Part shown: in pieces, positions 44,904 through 53,311 of the stretch
How the letters are laid out: every line of letters begins with the position of its first letter
How positions within the stretch are numbered: the stretch's first letter is position 1
Translations under genes and position numbers: made by a program
Assembly (NCBI RefSeq): GCF_009176545.1
Contig: NZ_VTOJ01000001.1
Location: 1,860,001-1,924,000, forward strand
DNA: 64,000 nt
From: Salinigranum salinum
GTDB lineage: Archaea; Halobacteriota; Halobacteria; Halobacteriales; Haloferacaceae
Reading direction: 5' to 3'
The notes under the pieces: model-generated
What the model was told of the DNA's origin: nothing
The model's database searches: none
Seen by the model: the letters and a program-made list of their open reading frames with translations, nothing else

Positions 44904-45884
44904 ATGACCGACGAGATCGTCGTGATCCCCGGTGACGGTATCGGACAGGAAGTGATCCCCGCCGCCCGCGAGGTGCTGGCGGCTGTCGGCGACTTCGAGT
45001 TCATCGAGGCGCCCGCGGGTGACCACGTGCTCGAAAGCGAGGGCGAGGCGCTCCCGCAAGAGACGTTCGACCTCGCCGCCTCCGCGGACGCCACGCTGTT
45101 CGGTGCCGCGGGCGAGACCGCCGCCGACGTGGTCATCCCGCTCCGCCGGGCGGTCGACTCGTTCGTCAACGTCCGGCCGGCGAAAGCCTACCCCGGCGTG
45201 GACGCCCTCCGACCCGAGACGGACCTGGTGTTCCTCCGCGAGAACACCGAGGGCGTCTACGGCGGCCACGAGCACCGACTGACCAACGACCTCTCGACGC
45301 TGACGCGCGTCATCACGAACTCGGCGTCGCGACGGCTCGCGCGGTTCGCCTGCGACTACGTCGAGGAGGGCGAGTGGGACGGATTCACGGTCGCACACAA
45401 GGCGAACGTCATGCGCGAGACCGACGGCCGGTTCAAATCGGCCGTCGAGTCGGTCGCGGAGAAACGCGGCGTCGCGACCGACGACGCGCTGATGGACGCG
45501 CTGGCGATGCATCTCTGTCTCCATCCCGAGGAGTACGGCGTCGTCGTCTGTCCGAACCTCGCGGGCGACATGCTCTCGGACCTCGCGGCGGGGCTCGTCG
45601 GCGGGCTGGGACTGCTCCCCTCCGCGAACCTCGGGCCGGAGCGCGGTCTCTTCGAACCCGTCCACGGGAGCGCGCCCGACATCGCGGGCCAGGGCGTCGC
45701 CAACCCCTCGGCGACGGTCCTCTCGGCGGCGATGCTCCTCGACTCGCTCGGCTACGAGGACGAGAGCGAGGCGGTCCACGCCGCGGTCGAGGCCGTCCTC
45801 GCGGACGGGCCGCGGACGCCCGACCTCGGCGGCGACGCCTCGACCGACGAGGTGACGGACGCGATCGTCTCGCGGCTCGACTGA
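44904..45884 (+). CDS. leuB: 3-isopropylmalate dehydrogenase
   Basis: A 326-residue isocitrate/isopropylmalate dehydrogenase-family enzyme that completes the leucine pathway. N-terminal '[20 protein letters not shown]' and the substrate loop '[19 protein letters not shown]', '[14 protein letters not shown]' are typical. The Mg/catalytic block is '[22 protein letters not shown]' read in two halves, and '[20 protein letters not shown]' the NAD-side motif. The short archaeal length suits LeuB; tartrate or homoisocitrate dehydrogenase is less likely given the context. A T-run 'gactttttgtgg' about 80 bp after the stop may act as a terminator. Confidence 0.92.
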   Translation: MTDEIVVIPGDGIGQEVIPAAREVLAAVGDFEFIEAPAGDHVLESEGEALPQETFDLAASADATLFGAAGETAADVVIPLRRAVDSFVNVRPAKAYPGVDALRPETDLVFLRENTEGVYGGHEHRLTNDLSTLTRVITNSASRRLARFACDYVEEGEWDGFTVAHKANVMRETDGRFKSAVESVAEKRGVATDDALMDALAMHLCLHPEEYGVVVCPNLAGDMLSDLAAGLVGGLGLLPSANLGPERGLFEPVHGSAPDIAGQGVANPSATVLSAAMLLDSLGYEDESEAVHAAVEAVLADGPRTPDLGGDASTDEVTDAIVSRLD

Positions 45885-46060
45885 TCGGGCGACGAGTGAC
45901 GGGGTCGCGGTCGGGTCACCGTGAACGTGGACGGCGTTCGGCGGCGAGAACGACGGCTCCCGTCGACAGCCGACTTTTTGTGGGGACGCGGAGTACGGGG
46001 AGTCGAACGATCCGTCGCCCGCGGTCGCGACCACGATCACACACTCTCGCCACGACACCA

Positions 46061-46306
46061 ATGACGATCGACTCCACCACGATCGACCGACTGATACCGC
46101 CCGAACCGGTGACGCTCGCCGAACCACCGTCTCACCTCCCGTTCGCACTCCTGTCGCCGGCGGGGAACGACGACGGCGTGGATCACCGCGAGGTCCCGAG
46201 CGCGCTCTCGCGAGCGCTCGTGGACGAGCGGGTGCGGGAGTCGAGCCGAACGGCGACGTCGACCACGGCGGTCCGAGGGACGCCGATGGAGGTGAGGGTC
46301 GCATGA
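46061..46306 (+). CDS. Small ORF coupled to ptsI, possibly a decayed fructose-type EIIA remnant
   Basis: An 81-residue frame whose TGA overlaps the ATG of ptsI (ATGA). The first part, 'TTIDRLIPPEPVTLAEPPS', resembles the start of fructose/mannitol-type EIIA domains. 'VDHREVPSALSRALVDERVRES' faintly resembles the following helix. The His-containing active-site block (GIGIPHAK-like) is absent and the C-terminus is low-complexity. I checked the other two forward frames of the second half and found no continuation. It may be a degenerate gene or a coincidental ORF; expression with ptsI is likely if it is real. Confidence 0.4.
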   Translation: MTIDSTTIDRLIPPEPVTLAEPPSHLPFALLSPAGNDDGVDHREVPSALSRALVDERVRESSRTATSTTAVRGTPMEVRVA

Positions 46307-48021
46307 GCGACCCGGAAACCGAGCGACGGTTGCACGGCGAGGGGGCGACGCCGCTCGCGGGCGTCGGTCGTGTCGTGTGGTATCGCCCCGAGACGACCGT
46401 CGATCTGCCCGACGAGCCGGCGGAGATCGACCACGACACGGAGGTCGAACGGTTCCACGAGGCGCGCGACACCGCCCGTGTGGAGCTCGAGCGCGAACGG
46501 GAGACGGCGCGCGAGCGGGTCGGCGAGGCCGAAGCCGACGTGTTCGGCGCGCACGTCCAGTTCCTGACGGACCCACAGATCGAGGAGGGCGTCGAGGCGG
46601 CCATCGGGAACGGACTGCCCGCTCCGCACGCGGTTCGGGAGGCGTTCGCGGGACCGATCGAGCAGTTCGAGTCGATGGAGGGACGGACCGCCGAGCGCGC
46701 GGACGATCTCCGTGACGTGCGCGACCGACTGCTCCGGCTGTTGACCGGGACCGAACGGGTCGATCTGCGGTCGCTCCCCGAGGGGAGCGTCGTGTTCGCC
46801 GAGCGGCTCACCCCCTCGGACACCGCACAGCTCGACCCTGCCGTCGTTGCGGGATTCGTCACGGCCACGGGCGGGCGAACGTCGCACGCGGCCATCTTCG
46901 CCCGCTCGCTCGCGCTGCCGGCCGTCGTCGGCGTCGGCGACGGCCTGTACGACGTCGACGAGGGTGCGGAGGTAGTCGTCGACGGCGACGCGGGCACGGT
47001 GGTCGTGAACCCGACCGCGGCGACGAGAGCCGGTGTCGGCGGCGGAGTCGACGCGCCCGTTCGTGCGGAGGCGGTCGAGACTGCCGACGGCAAGCCCGTG
47101 GAGGTCGCGGCCAACGTCGGTCGGCCGGTCGAGGTCGACGCCGCGGTCGAGCGCGGCGCCGACGGCGTGGGGCTCTACCGCTCGGAGTTCCTCTTCGTCG
47201 ACCGCGCGTCACCCCCCTCGGAGGACGAGCAGTACGACGCCTACCGCGAGGCGCTCGACGCCTTCCCGTCGGGCCGCGTCGTCGTCCGCACGCTCGACGT
47301 CGGCGGCGACAAGCCCGTCCCGTACCTCGACCTCCCAGAGGAAGAGAACCCGTTCCTCGGCGACCGGGGGATCAGGCGGTCGCTCGGGGTCGACGCCGAC
47401 CTCTTCGAGACCCAACTGCGGGCGCTGTTGCGCGCGGCCGCCGACGGCGCGGGCGACCTCGCCGTGATGCTCCCGCTCGTCTCGACCGTCGAGGAGGTCC
47501 GGGCGACCCGCGCGCGTCTGGACGAGGTCGCCGCCGACCTCGCCGACGCCGGCGTCGCACACGCCGACCCCGAGTTCGGCGTGATGATCGAGACGCCCGC
47601 CGCCGTCTTCGTGGGACCGGACCTCGCCCGCGAGGTCGACTTCTTCAGCATCGGCACGAACGACCTCGCACAGTACGTGATGGCGGCCGCGCGCGGAAAC
47701 GAGCGCGTGGCCGAACTGCGAGACTTCCGTCAGCCGGCCGTCCTCCGGGCCGTCCGCGAGACGGTGCGCGCCGCCGAGGGGGAAGACTGCTGGGTCGGTA
47801 TGTGCGGCGAGATGGCCGGCGATCCCGCCCTGACGGAGCTCCTCCTGGGACTCGGCCTCGACGAACTGTCGATGAGTGCGGTCACCGTCCCGGCGGTGAA
47901 ACAGCGCGTCGCAGCGGTCGACACGGCGGCGGCGAGCGAACTCGCCGCGGCGGTCGCCGGGGCCAGCACCAGAGCCGAGGCGATCGACCGACTCGAAGGC
48001 GGGGTGGACGACGGATCGTAA
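46303..48021 (+). CDS. ptsI: Phosphoenolpyruvate--protein phosphotransferase (PTS enzyme I)
   Basis: A 572-residue PTS enzyme I, transferring phosphate from PEP to HPr. The phosphorylated His is His195 in 'TATGGRTSHAAIFARSLALP'. The PEP-binding C-terminal barrel has 'GADGVGLYRSEFLFVDR', 'RTLDVGGDKPVPYL', 'GVMIETPAAVF', 'DFFSIGTNDLAQYVMA' and the catalytic Cys in 'CWVGMCGEMAGDPA'. All key residues are present, so it should be active. In Haloferax such genes sit with HPr and EII genes for fructose uptake; here neither HPr nor EIIB/C is found nearby. Confidence 0.95.
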   Translation: MSDPETERRLHGEGATPLAGVGRVVWYRPETTVDLPDEPAEIDHDTEVERFHEARDTARVELERERETARERVGEAEADVFGAHVQFLTDPQIEEGVEAAIGNGLPAPHAVREAFAGPIEQFESMEGRTAERADDLRDVRDRLLRLLTGTERVDLRSLPEGSVVFAERLTPSDTAQLDPAVVAGFVTATGGRTSHAAIFARSLALPAVVGVGDGLYDVDEGAEVVVDGDAGTVVVNPTAATRAGVGGGVDAPVRAEAVETADGKPVEVAANVGRPVEVDAAVERGADGVGLYRSEFLFVDRASPPSEDEQYDAYREALDAFPSGRVVVRTLDVGGDKPVPYLDLPEEENPFLGDRGIRRSLGVDADLFETQLRALLRAAADGAGDLAVMLPLVSTVEEVRATRARLDEVAADLADAGVAHADPEFGVMIETPAAVFVGPDLAREVDFFSIGTNDLAQYVMAAARGNERVAELRDFRQPAVLRAVRETVRAAEGEDCWVGMCGEMAGDPALTELLLGLGLDELSMSAVTVPAVKQRVAAVDTAAASELAAAVAGASTRAEAIDRLEGGVDDGS

Positions 48022-48163
48022 CGCCGGCGCGGTCATCGACTCGCCGACCACGGACACGACGAGCGGAGCCGGGCCGACGAGACGGATCGACCGATCGGGG
48101 GTGTCGTGTCCCGCGTGGAGAACCGATGGTGGATTTAAGACCGCCCGGCGTTTCGTCGTAGGT

Positions 48164-48313
48164 ATGCCACAGATCCACCTCGACGACGAGACGGTCGAAC
48201 GCCTCGACGCCCTCCGGGTCGAGGACGAAGAGTACGACGAGATCGTCAGCGAGCTCATCAACATCTACCGGGCCAGCGAGATGACGCTGTTCCACTCCGG
48301 CGACGAGTACTAG
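48164..48313 (+). CDS. Small antitoxin-like (VapB/RelB-type) haloarchaeal protein
   Basis: A 49-residue protein, 'MPQIHLDDETVERLDALRV' then 'YDEIVSELINIYRASEMTLF', with the short strand plus two-helix pattern of ribbon-helix-helix antitoxins. A TATA-like 'ggatttaagacc' lies about 30 bp before the ATG, supporting a leaderless transcript. No PIN-domain or RelE toxin gene is next to it, so it is either an orphan or a general DNA-binding protein. Confidence 0.72.
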   Translation: MPQIHLDDETVERLDALRVEDEEYDEIVSELINIYRASEMTLFHSGDEY

Positions 48314-48403
48314 CGGTTCGCGAGGGGCGTCCCGTCGTGAGCGCTCTGTCGCCAGTCGTTCTCGACGGCAGTTCTCGCAGTCGTGACCGTCGGCGAGCGA
48401 CGC

Positions 48404-48850
48404 TCAGCCGTCGTACGACCGCCGGACCTGGTCCCACTTCCCGTTCGACTCGAGGTGTGACTGGAGTTCGTCGGCGTACTCCTGGACGAGCCGTTCGGCG
48501 GCGGCGAGCTTCGCCTCGTTGCCCTCTTCGCCGTTGCCGAGGCCGAGTGCGCTCTTGACCGAGTCGAACAGGCCGCCGCCACTCCCGCCGCTCGATCCCG
48601 ACCCGCCGCCGGCCATCGACTGCTGTCGTTTCCCCGCCTCCTCGATGTGGGGCATCATCCCCTCGAGTTTGTCCGTGTTGGCGACGATGCGTGCGGCGTC
48701 GGGGTCGTCCGCGTTCTCGATCTCGAACTCCGTGGCGGTCATGATGAGGCTCCACTCCTGCTTCTGAAACTCGGAGGCGGTCACGCGGTCGTTGAACTCG
48801 CGGTCGACCGTCATCCGGTCGCCGACGATACGGTCTGTCCAGTCTGCCAT
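48404..48850 (-). CDS. DUF5799-family haloarchaeal protein
   Basis: A 148-residue protein beginning 'MADWTDRIVGDRMTVDREF' followed by 'ASEFQKQEWSLIMTATEFEI' and 'LEGMMPHIEEAGKRQQSM'. A Gly/Ser-rich linker lies near residues 82-95. The C-terminal helix is 'EAKLAAAERLVQEYADELQS'. The pattern is that of the haloarchaeal DUF5799 family, which has no known function. It lies downstream of the SipW-substrate genes on the same strand, but 207 bp away and probably with its own promoter. Confidence 0.8.
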   Translation of the reverse strand: MADWTDRIVGDRMTVDREFNDRVTASEFQKQEWSLIMTATEFEIENADDPDAARIVANTDKLEGMMPHIEEAGKRQQSMAGGGSGSSGGSGGGLFDSVKSALGLGNGEEGNEAKLAAAERLVQEYADELQSHLESNGKWDQVRRSYDG

Positions 48851-49057
48851 GCCGTCGCCTATGGTGAGACACCGTATCAGGGTTTCCCTGGCAGCGTCCC
48901 GCCCGCATATCCGGGGCCACCGTGTTCGCTCGTCGTCAGGACTGTCAGAGTCGTCCAGCCACCGTGATCGACGGGCGGATCGATGAAGGATGACGGATAC
49001 CGGAACACGTACCGGTGCGTCCTGACCGGCCAGTGATGGTACGGGTTCGGTTCGATC

Positions 49058-50113
49058 TTAGGTCCAGGGGTTCACCGGCTCGTCGTTGTGACGGCGCTGT
49101 TCGGCGTAAACGTCGAAAGAGAGTTCGAGTTCGTCGCCCTGGATCTCGTTCCCGACCTCGGTCGGCAGCCGCCACGAGACGGAGAGTGATCGCGTCCCGG
49201 TGCGGAAGCCATCGAGCAGGAGTCCCCCGGCCTCCATGTCGGTTCGACTCACCAGGTCACGGAGCGTCTCGTCCGCCGAGAGGGACGCTTCTCCGGTGTC
49301 GAGTTCACAGTCTTCGTCGTCGTCCCAGAAGACGTCGACGAGCAGTTCGTCCGCCAGTTCGGCGTGGTCCGAACCCGGCGACTGTTCGGTCTCGCACACG
49401 GAGAACCCGACGAAGCTGATCCCCTGTTCGACGCCCTGCGGGTTCGTCGCAGGGGTTCTGATCTCGGGGGTCGAGAACGTGCAGTCGTCGAACGTCGTAG
49501 TGTCCGTGGTCGTGCTCGACTTGACCGTTACGGCACACAGCCCGTAGGAGCCCTGTATCACCTCGGCGGTGAACCCGACAGCCTCGTCGTCCTCTGCCGA
49601 CTCCCCTTTCTCGTTCGTGATCGATACCTCGATCGTGACGGTCTCGTCGTCGACGTCGAACTCGTAGACGCCGGGGGCGACGCGATTCCCCCCCTCGACG
49701 GTGTCGAACGCGTCGCCGTCGTAGTCTTCTATCTTGCCGACCATCGTGCAGGCGGCTCCCTCAAGCGGGTCGGGCTGTCCCTCGACCTCGTCGACGAGGC
49801 TTATCGCCAGCCACACCCACGCGGGGTTCGTGTCGTTGTGGATACTCAGGCTGAAACAGCCGCTGTCGCCGGGTTTGACGTCCTCGAACGCAGCAGCGAC
49901 CCCGCCGTCGGTTCCCGTCCGGGACATCGAGGCGACCTGCGTTCCGTTGTGTACTGCCCGCCAGTCCAGCCCGAGATCGAGTTCGCCAGCAGAGACCGTT
50001 GTCAGCGTCCCCTCCGCGTCACTGAAAAGCGCACGGGTGCCGGCCCCGCCGACAGTTGCACCAGCCCCTATAAGCCCCATGCCGGCCAGGACACGTCGTC
50101 TTGGTATCTTCAT
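49058..50113 (-). CDS. SipW-dependent secreted protein (TasA/camelysin-like), 351 aa
   Basis: A secreted protein of 351 residues. The N-terminus 'MKIPRRRVLAGMGLIGAGAT' leads to 'GAGTRALFSDAEGTL', the SipW-type signal and cleavage signature (A-x-FSD-x-E) of TasA/camelysin family proteins. The mature part is beta-rich and acidic, with 'VKPGDSGCFSLSIHNDTNPA' matching the block shared with the 386-aa protein upstream ('VKPGDYGCVNFTLTVQDNEA'). Several Cys occur ('CAVTV', 'CTFSTP', 'CELDTG'). The start is the ATG at 50113, which gives the signal peptide directly. It is the last gene of the cluster and is separated from its neighbour by 102 bp holding a tRNA-like structure. Confidence 0.85.
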   Translation of the reverse strand: MKIPRRRVLAGMGLIGAGATVGGAGTRALFSDAEGTLTTVSAGELDLGLDWRAVHNGTQVASMSRTGTDGGVAAAFEDVKPGDSGCFSLSIHNDTNPAWVWLAISLVDEVEGQPDPLEGAACTMVGKIEDYDGDAFDTVEGGNRVAPGVYEFDVDDETVTIEVSITNEKGESAEDDEAVGFTAEVIQGSYGLCAVTVKSSTTTDTTTFDDCTFSTPEIRTPATNPQGVEQGISFVGFSVCETEQSPGSDHAELADELLVDVFWDDDEDCELDTGEASLSADETLRDLVSRTDMEAGGLLLDGFRTGTRSLSVSWRLPTEVGNEIQGDELELSFDVYAEQRRHNDEPVNPWT

Positions 50114-50120
50114 CCCAAAG

Positions 50121-50182
50121 GGAGCCAAACGGAATCGAACCGTCTGCGCCGCGTTTACACGCGGACACGAGGCCAGTGCTCC
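50121..50182 (-). other. tRNA-like structure in the leader of the 351-aa secreted-protein gene
   Basis: On the minus strand the segment has a T-arm-like hairpin 'gacggttcgattccgtt' (5-bp stem with one G-U pair, canonical TTCGATT loop). Upstream of that is 'ccgcgtgtaaacgcgg', a strong hairpin. Partly complementary ends, 'ggagc' and 'ggctcc', resemble an acceptor stem. At 62 bases it is too short for a tRNA and the D-arm is missing. It could be a tRNA fragment left by an integration event, or chance. The ATG of the gene lies 7 bp downstream. Confidence 0.25.
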
Positions 50183-50215
50183 ACACAACGGGTAGCGCGT
50201 GTTACCCGACTGTGC

Positions 50216-50857
50216 TTACTGCTGTGCGGCGGTGAACTCGAACGTCGCTTCGAGCGTCCCGCCGTTCGAGGTGATACCCTCGTAATCGTAGGTGACGCCG
50301 AGCTCGATCTGGAGCTGGTTTTCTTGGAACGGCTTGAGTTGCTGGCCCGACGTGAACGCCGGAAGCGGAGCCTGATCGATCCGAGCCTTCAGGTCAGCAA
50401 GGTCCAAGAACCCGTTGCCGTTCTGGTCATCCGCATCGCCGTAGTAGGGCGAACTCCCACTGTCCAGCGCGTCGATGGATGTCCCACCGGGCTGAACGAG
50501 ATTGAGCGTCGTCACCTTCGCGTTGTTCTTCAGGTCATCGTTACCGGTGAGACTCAGACTACTGACATGAAGCGCCTTGGCAGGAAGCGTGCCTGCGTTC
50601 TGGAGTGTGATCGTAGTCGTCATCTCATCGCCGTCGTCCTGTTCGTTGTCTTCACCGTCCGAAGCGGTCTCGGAGGTAAAGTCGATCGTCTCGGGCGAGA
50701 CCTGAAGCACGATACTCCCCGCTTGGAGAGACACGTCCGCCTCTCCGCTGTCCGTGATGTAGGCGAACGTCCCCGCGCCGCCGGCTGCTGCTGCGGCACC
50801 GGTCCCGGCGATGGTGGCGAGGGCTTTCCGCCTGCTGATGTTCTTGTCGTTGCTCAT
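50216..50857 (-). CDS. SipW-dependent secreted protein (TasA/camelysin-like), 213 aa
   Basis: A secreted 213-residue protein. The signal region is 'NISRRKALATIAGTGAAAAA' then 'GGAGTFAYITDSGEADVSL', a twin-arginine-like start with a SipW-type junction. The mature domain is beta-rich ('GSIVLQVSPETIDF', 'TTTITLQNAGTLPAKALHVS') like the camelysin/TasA fold. An Asp-rich 'DADDQNGNGFLDLADLKARI' resembles a dockerin/EF-hand-type calcium loop. A strong Shine-Dalgarno 'ggaggagacaaaatg' precedes the ATG, which overlaps the stop of the signal peptidase gene (ATGA). It is the likely main fibre subunit, being the smallest and directly coupled to the peptidase. Confidence 0.87.
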   Translation of the reverse strand: MSNDKNISRRKALATIAGTGAAAAAGGAGTFAYITDSGEADVSLQAGSIVLQVSPETIDFTSETASDGEDNEQDDGDEMTTTITLQNAGTLPAKALHVSSLSLTGNDDLKNNAKVTTLNLVQPGGTSIDALDSGSSPYYGDADDQNGNGFLDLADLKARIDQAPLPAFTSGQQLKPFQENQLQIELGVTYDYEGITSNGGTLEATFEFTAAQQ

Positions 50858-51369
50858 TTTGTCTCCTCCGCTGACCGTGTACCGGCTTTCCACAACTCCC
50901 ACATCTCCGACCCAATCCAGAGCGTGACCGGGAGAACGACCAGTACGATCCACCCGAGTTTCGTGGATGCGAACGCGGACAGATACCCGACAAAGGGCAC
51001 ACTGAACACAACTACACCAACGACGGCGCCCCGATAGACTGGTTCCGGGTCCGGGTCTTCGTTTGCATCGCCTTTCGTCCTGAACCGAACCGTGTCATCG
51101 GTCTCGAACTTCTCGATCACCCTGTGAGTAGTCGTTGGGCCGTTCCCCGATTCGGCGAAGGTGATGACGTCACCCTCCTCGATGTCGTTAGCAGGGACAT
51201 CTTCGACGAAGACGACCGAGCCGGTCGGAATCGCTGGTTCCATGCTTCCCGACTGGACGGTGTACGAGTAGTCCGCGCCGGCGAACCATGGAAAGGCATT
51301 CGCGAGCAGTACAGCTACCACTATCAGCAGGGCGAGCGCCGCAACCGCTTTGACTGCCCTGCGGATCAT
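50854..51369 (-). CDS. Signal peptidase I, SipW/ER type (S26B)
   Basis: A 171-residue membrane peptidase. An N-terminal membrane anchor ('AVAALALLIVVAVLLANAF') is followed by the catalytic Ser in 'YTVQSGSMEPAIPTGSVVFV' and the His in 'GPTTTHRVIEKFE'. A C-terminal pair of membrane helices follows. The Ser/His rather than Ser/Lys dyad marks the archaeal/ER-type class to which Bacillus SipW also belongs; SipW processes TasA. It lies between two genes for SipW-type substrates, 6 bp after one and overlapping the other, so it is very probably their dedicated peptidase. Confidence 0.92.
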   Translation of the reverse strand: MIRRAVKAVAALALLIVVAVLLANAFPWFAGADYSYTVQSGSMEPAIPTGSVVFVEDVPANDIEEGDVITFAESGNGPTTTHRVIEKFETDDTVRFRTKGDANEDPDPEPVYRGAVVGVVVFSVPFVGYLSAFASTKLGWIVLVVLPVTLWIGSEMWELWKAGTRSAEETK

Positions 51370-51375
51370 CTCGGC

Positions 51376-52536
51376 TTACGAGCTGTCCTGCTGGGTGTTC
51401 TGACCGGGCGCGTAGGACGTGAAGTCCGGCGCGTCCGTGTGTCGGCTCTGCAGGAACAGGAACTCGAGGCTGATCGAACACCGGTCACCCTGCGCTTCGT
51501 TGCCCGTACCGAACGGGATGTGGAAGTCGTAGCCGAAGTTCAGCTCGGTTCCTGGCGGGAGTGGAGCCACGCCCTGAGTGTTGTTCCCCGAGTCGCTTCG
51601 GGCCGGGACGCTGCCGTCCAGCATCGTCGAGCCCTTCGCGATCGTGGAGCCGTTGGGGGCCGTGTCGTACCCGAGCGTAAAGTCGTCCGAGTTCCAGAAG
51701 GCCGTCCCGATCGCGTTGACGTTCTGGGACACGTCGAGGACGCTGCGCGGAGCGAGGTAGTACTCCTGACCAGCAACGATGTCATCCTGGTCCTCCGGAA
51801 CGTCGTCCTGAGCAGTGAAGCCCGAGCTGCCGTCTTCCTGTGAGTTCGACCAGAAGCTACCAGCAGTCGCACCGTTGTAGCCCTGCGCGTCGAAGCCGCT
51901 CCCATCGAAGAACTGACAGCTATCGTCACTGTCGTAGTACGGGATCGTGTAGATGTTCTGGGCGAGGTCACCTTGAGTAGCCGCTTCCCCAACGACCTCA
52001 CCATCTGCGTCGAGCGCAGATGCGTTCAGAGCGCCGGAGTTGTCGACGTTCGTCTGCGTGACGTTCCCGTCAGCAGCGATCTCCGGCTCGTAGTTCTTGT
52101 AGTCGACGTTCTCCAGCACGTTCATCTTCGAGGCGACCCACGCCTCGTTGTCCTGGACCGTGAGGGTGAAGTTGACGCAGCCGTAGTCCCCGGGCTTTAC
52201 GTCATCGAAATGAACGTCTATAGGGATGGAGTTCTCACCGTACAGGCCGCCGGTGTCGGCAGTCATGCCGCTCGTGTCTCCCGTGTCAAGCGCATCCGAG
52301 GGCTCGAGAGTGACGTGACTCGTGTCCGAGTCGATGTGTTCGCCGTTGTAGGAACCGCTCCACTCGAGTTGACCGTCGATACCGCCGGCCGTGAAGGTGA
52401 TCGCTCTCTCTTCTGTGTCGCTGAACTGTGCGTAAGTCCCGCCAATACCGAGCGCACCGGCCAGTCCGATGCTGCCCATTCCGGCGAGAGCCTTCCGTCG
52501 TGACAGCTTGAAGCTGTCGGAGTTGTCGTCTTCCAT
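51376..52536 (-). CDS. SipW-dependent secreted protein (TasA/camelysin-like), 386 aa
   Basis: A 386-residue secreted protein, first gene of the cluster. The N-terminus 'LSRRKALAGMGSIGLAGALG' leads into 'IGGTYAQFSDTEERAITFTA', the clearest SipW-type signature of the three. 'VHFDDVKPGDYGCVNFTLTV' is the shared core block. The mature part is rich in Asn, Ser, Asp and aromatic residues ('NIYTIPYYDSDDSCQFFDGS') and looks like an adhesin or minor fibre component. A paired Cys pattern is seen. Base composition is less GC-rich than in flanking housekeeping genes. It is divergent from the DUF7344 gene. Confidence 0.87.
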   Translation of the reverse strand: MEDDNSDSFKLSRRKALAGMGSIGLAGALGIGGTYAQFSDTEERAITFTAGGIDGQLEWSGSYNGEHIDSDTSHVTLEPSDALDTGDTSGMTADTGGLYGENSIPIDVHFDDVKPGDYGCVNFTLTVQDNEAWVASKMNVLENVDYKNYEPEIAADGNVTQTNVDNSGALNASALDADGEVVGEAATQGDLAQNIYTIPYYDSDDSCQFFDGSGFDAQGYNGATAGSFWSNSQEDGSSGFTAQDDVPEDQDDIVAGQEYYLAPRSVLDVSQNVNAIGTAFWNSDDFTLGYDTAPNGSTIAKGSTMLDGSVPARSDSGNNTQGVAPLPPGTELNFGYDFHIPFGTGNEAQGDRCSISLEFLFLQSRHTDAPDFTSYAPGQNTQQDSS

Positions 52537-52759
52537 CGTCGCTCTGGCCCGTGATGAGCCATCTGACCCCTGGGACGTATTGGTATTCAGTAATTACACG
52601 AACCCTGAGATAACGACCGGTTGGACGGGTTATCACAGCCATTACCGATCTCTAAACCATCGGTTAACAGGTCTCAGCCGGAACGAACCCAAGCGAAACA
52701 ACACGCTAAATTCATTCTTTTTGTTCATTATTAAGTCAGTGAATGTGATAGTTTCGTGT
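52537..52759. promoter_or_regulatory. AT-rich divergent promoter region of the SipW cluster
   Basis: A 223-bp gap between the secreted-protein operon (minus) and the DUF7344 regulator gene (plus). It is AT-rich for this genome, with TATA-like runs on both sides: 'cagtaattacacg' near the minus-strand gene and 'ttcattattaagtcag' about 30 bp before the plus-strand ATG. Such a shared region suits control of the operon by the adjacent regulator. No clear inverted-repeat operator was identified. Confidence 0.5.
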
Positions 52760-53311
52760 ATGAATTGGGGGACAACGATCGGAGTGCAGACGAACGGAAC
52801 GGACACGACCGAGGGTGAGATCTTCGACCTCCTCAGGAACGACCGGCGACGACGGGTGATCGAAGAACTGTGTTCGCGTGCGGGACAGGCGACGGTCAGA
52901 GGTCTGTCGGAGCGAATCGCGGCGCAGGAGACGGACGAGTCGCCACCACCACGCAAAGCCCGCGAGAGCGTCTACAGTTCGCTCATCCAGACGCACCTCC
53001 CGAAGCTCGACGAACGGGGGGTGGTTGAGTACGACCCGGACCGGAAGACCGTAATCCTGGGCGACGACGCGGGCACGGCGACGCTCTACCTCGAACTCGT
53101 CTCGCCGTACGGGATCACCTGGATGAGCTACTACCGGTCGATCGCAGCAGTGTCGATGCTCGTCGTCGTCGCCAGCGAACTCGGGGCACCGTTGTTGGTC
53201 ACCGTGCCTGATCTCCTGTGGTCCGTCCTGTTCCTCGCGCTCCTCGTCGTCTCCACGGCGAGACAGCTCTGGGATCGGCGGTGGCTACTCATGAACCGAT
53301 ACCTCAAGTGA
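52760..53311 (+). CDS. DUF7344-type winged-helix membrane regulator
   Basis: A 183-residue protein. Residues about 18-100 form a winged-helix-like domain ('TEGEIFDLLRNDRRRRVIEE', 'ARESVYSSLIQTHLPKLDER', 'GVVEYDPDRKTVIL') matching the haloarchaeal DUF7344 domain. Two hydrophobic helices follow ('SIAAVSMLVVVASELGAPLL', 'LLWSVLFLALLVVSTA'), anchoring it to the membrane. Genes of this build recur beside SipW-type clusters in haloarchaea as far as I recall. It is divergently transcribed from the secreted-protein operon, so it may be its regulator. The ATG lies directly after the AT-rich promoter. Confidence 0.8.
   Translation: MNWGTTIGVQTNGTDTTEGEIFDLLRNDRRRRVIEELCSRAGQATVRGLSERIAAQETDESPPPRKARESVYSSLIQTHLPKLDERGVVEYDPDRKTVILGDDAGTATLYLELVSPYGITWMSYYRSIAAVSMLVVVASELGAPLLVTVPDLLWSVLFLALLVVSTARQLWDRRWLLMNRYLK

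Noticed and set aside
44637..47114. 825-residue open frame on the minus strand across leuB and ptsI
   Set aside because: Covers two genes with intact catalytic motifs on the plus strand; its translation is Ser/Arg/Pro-rich without recognisable domains.
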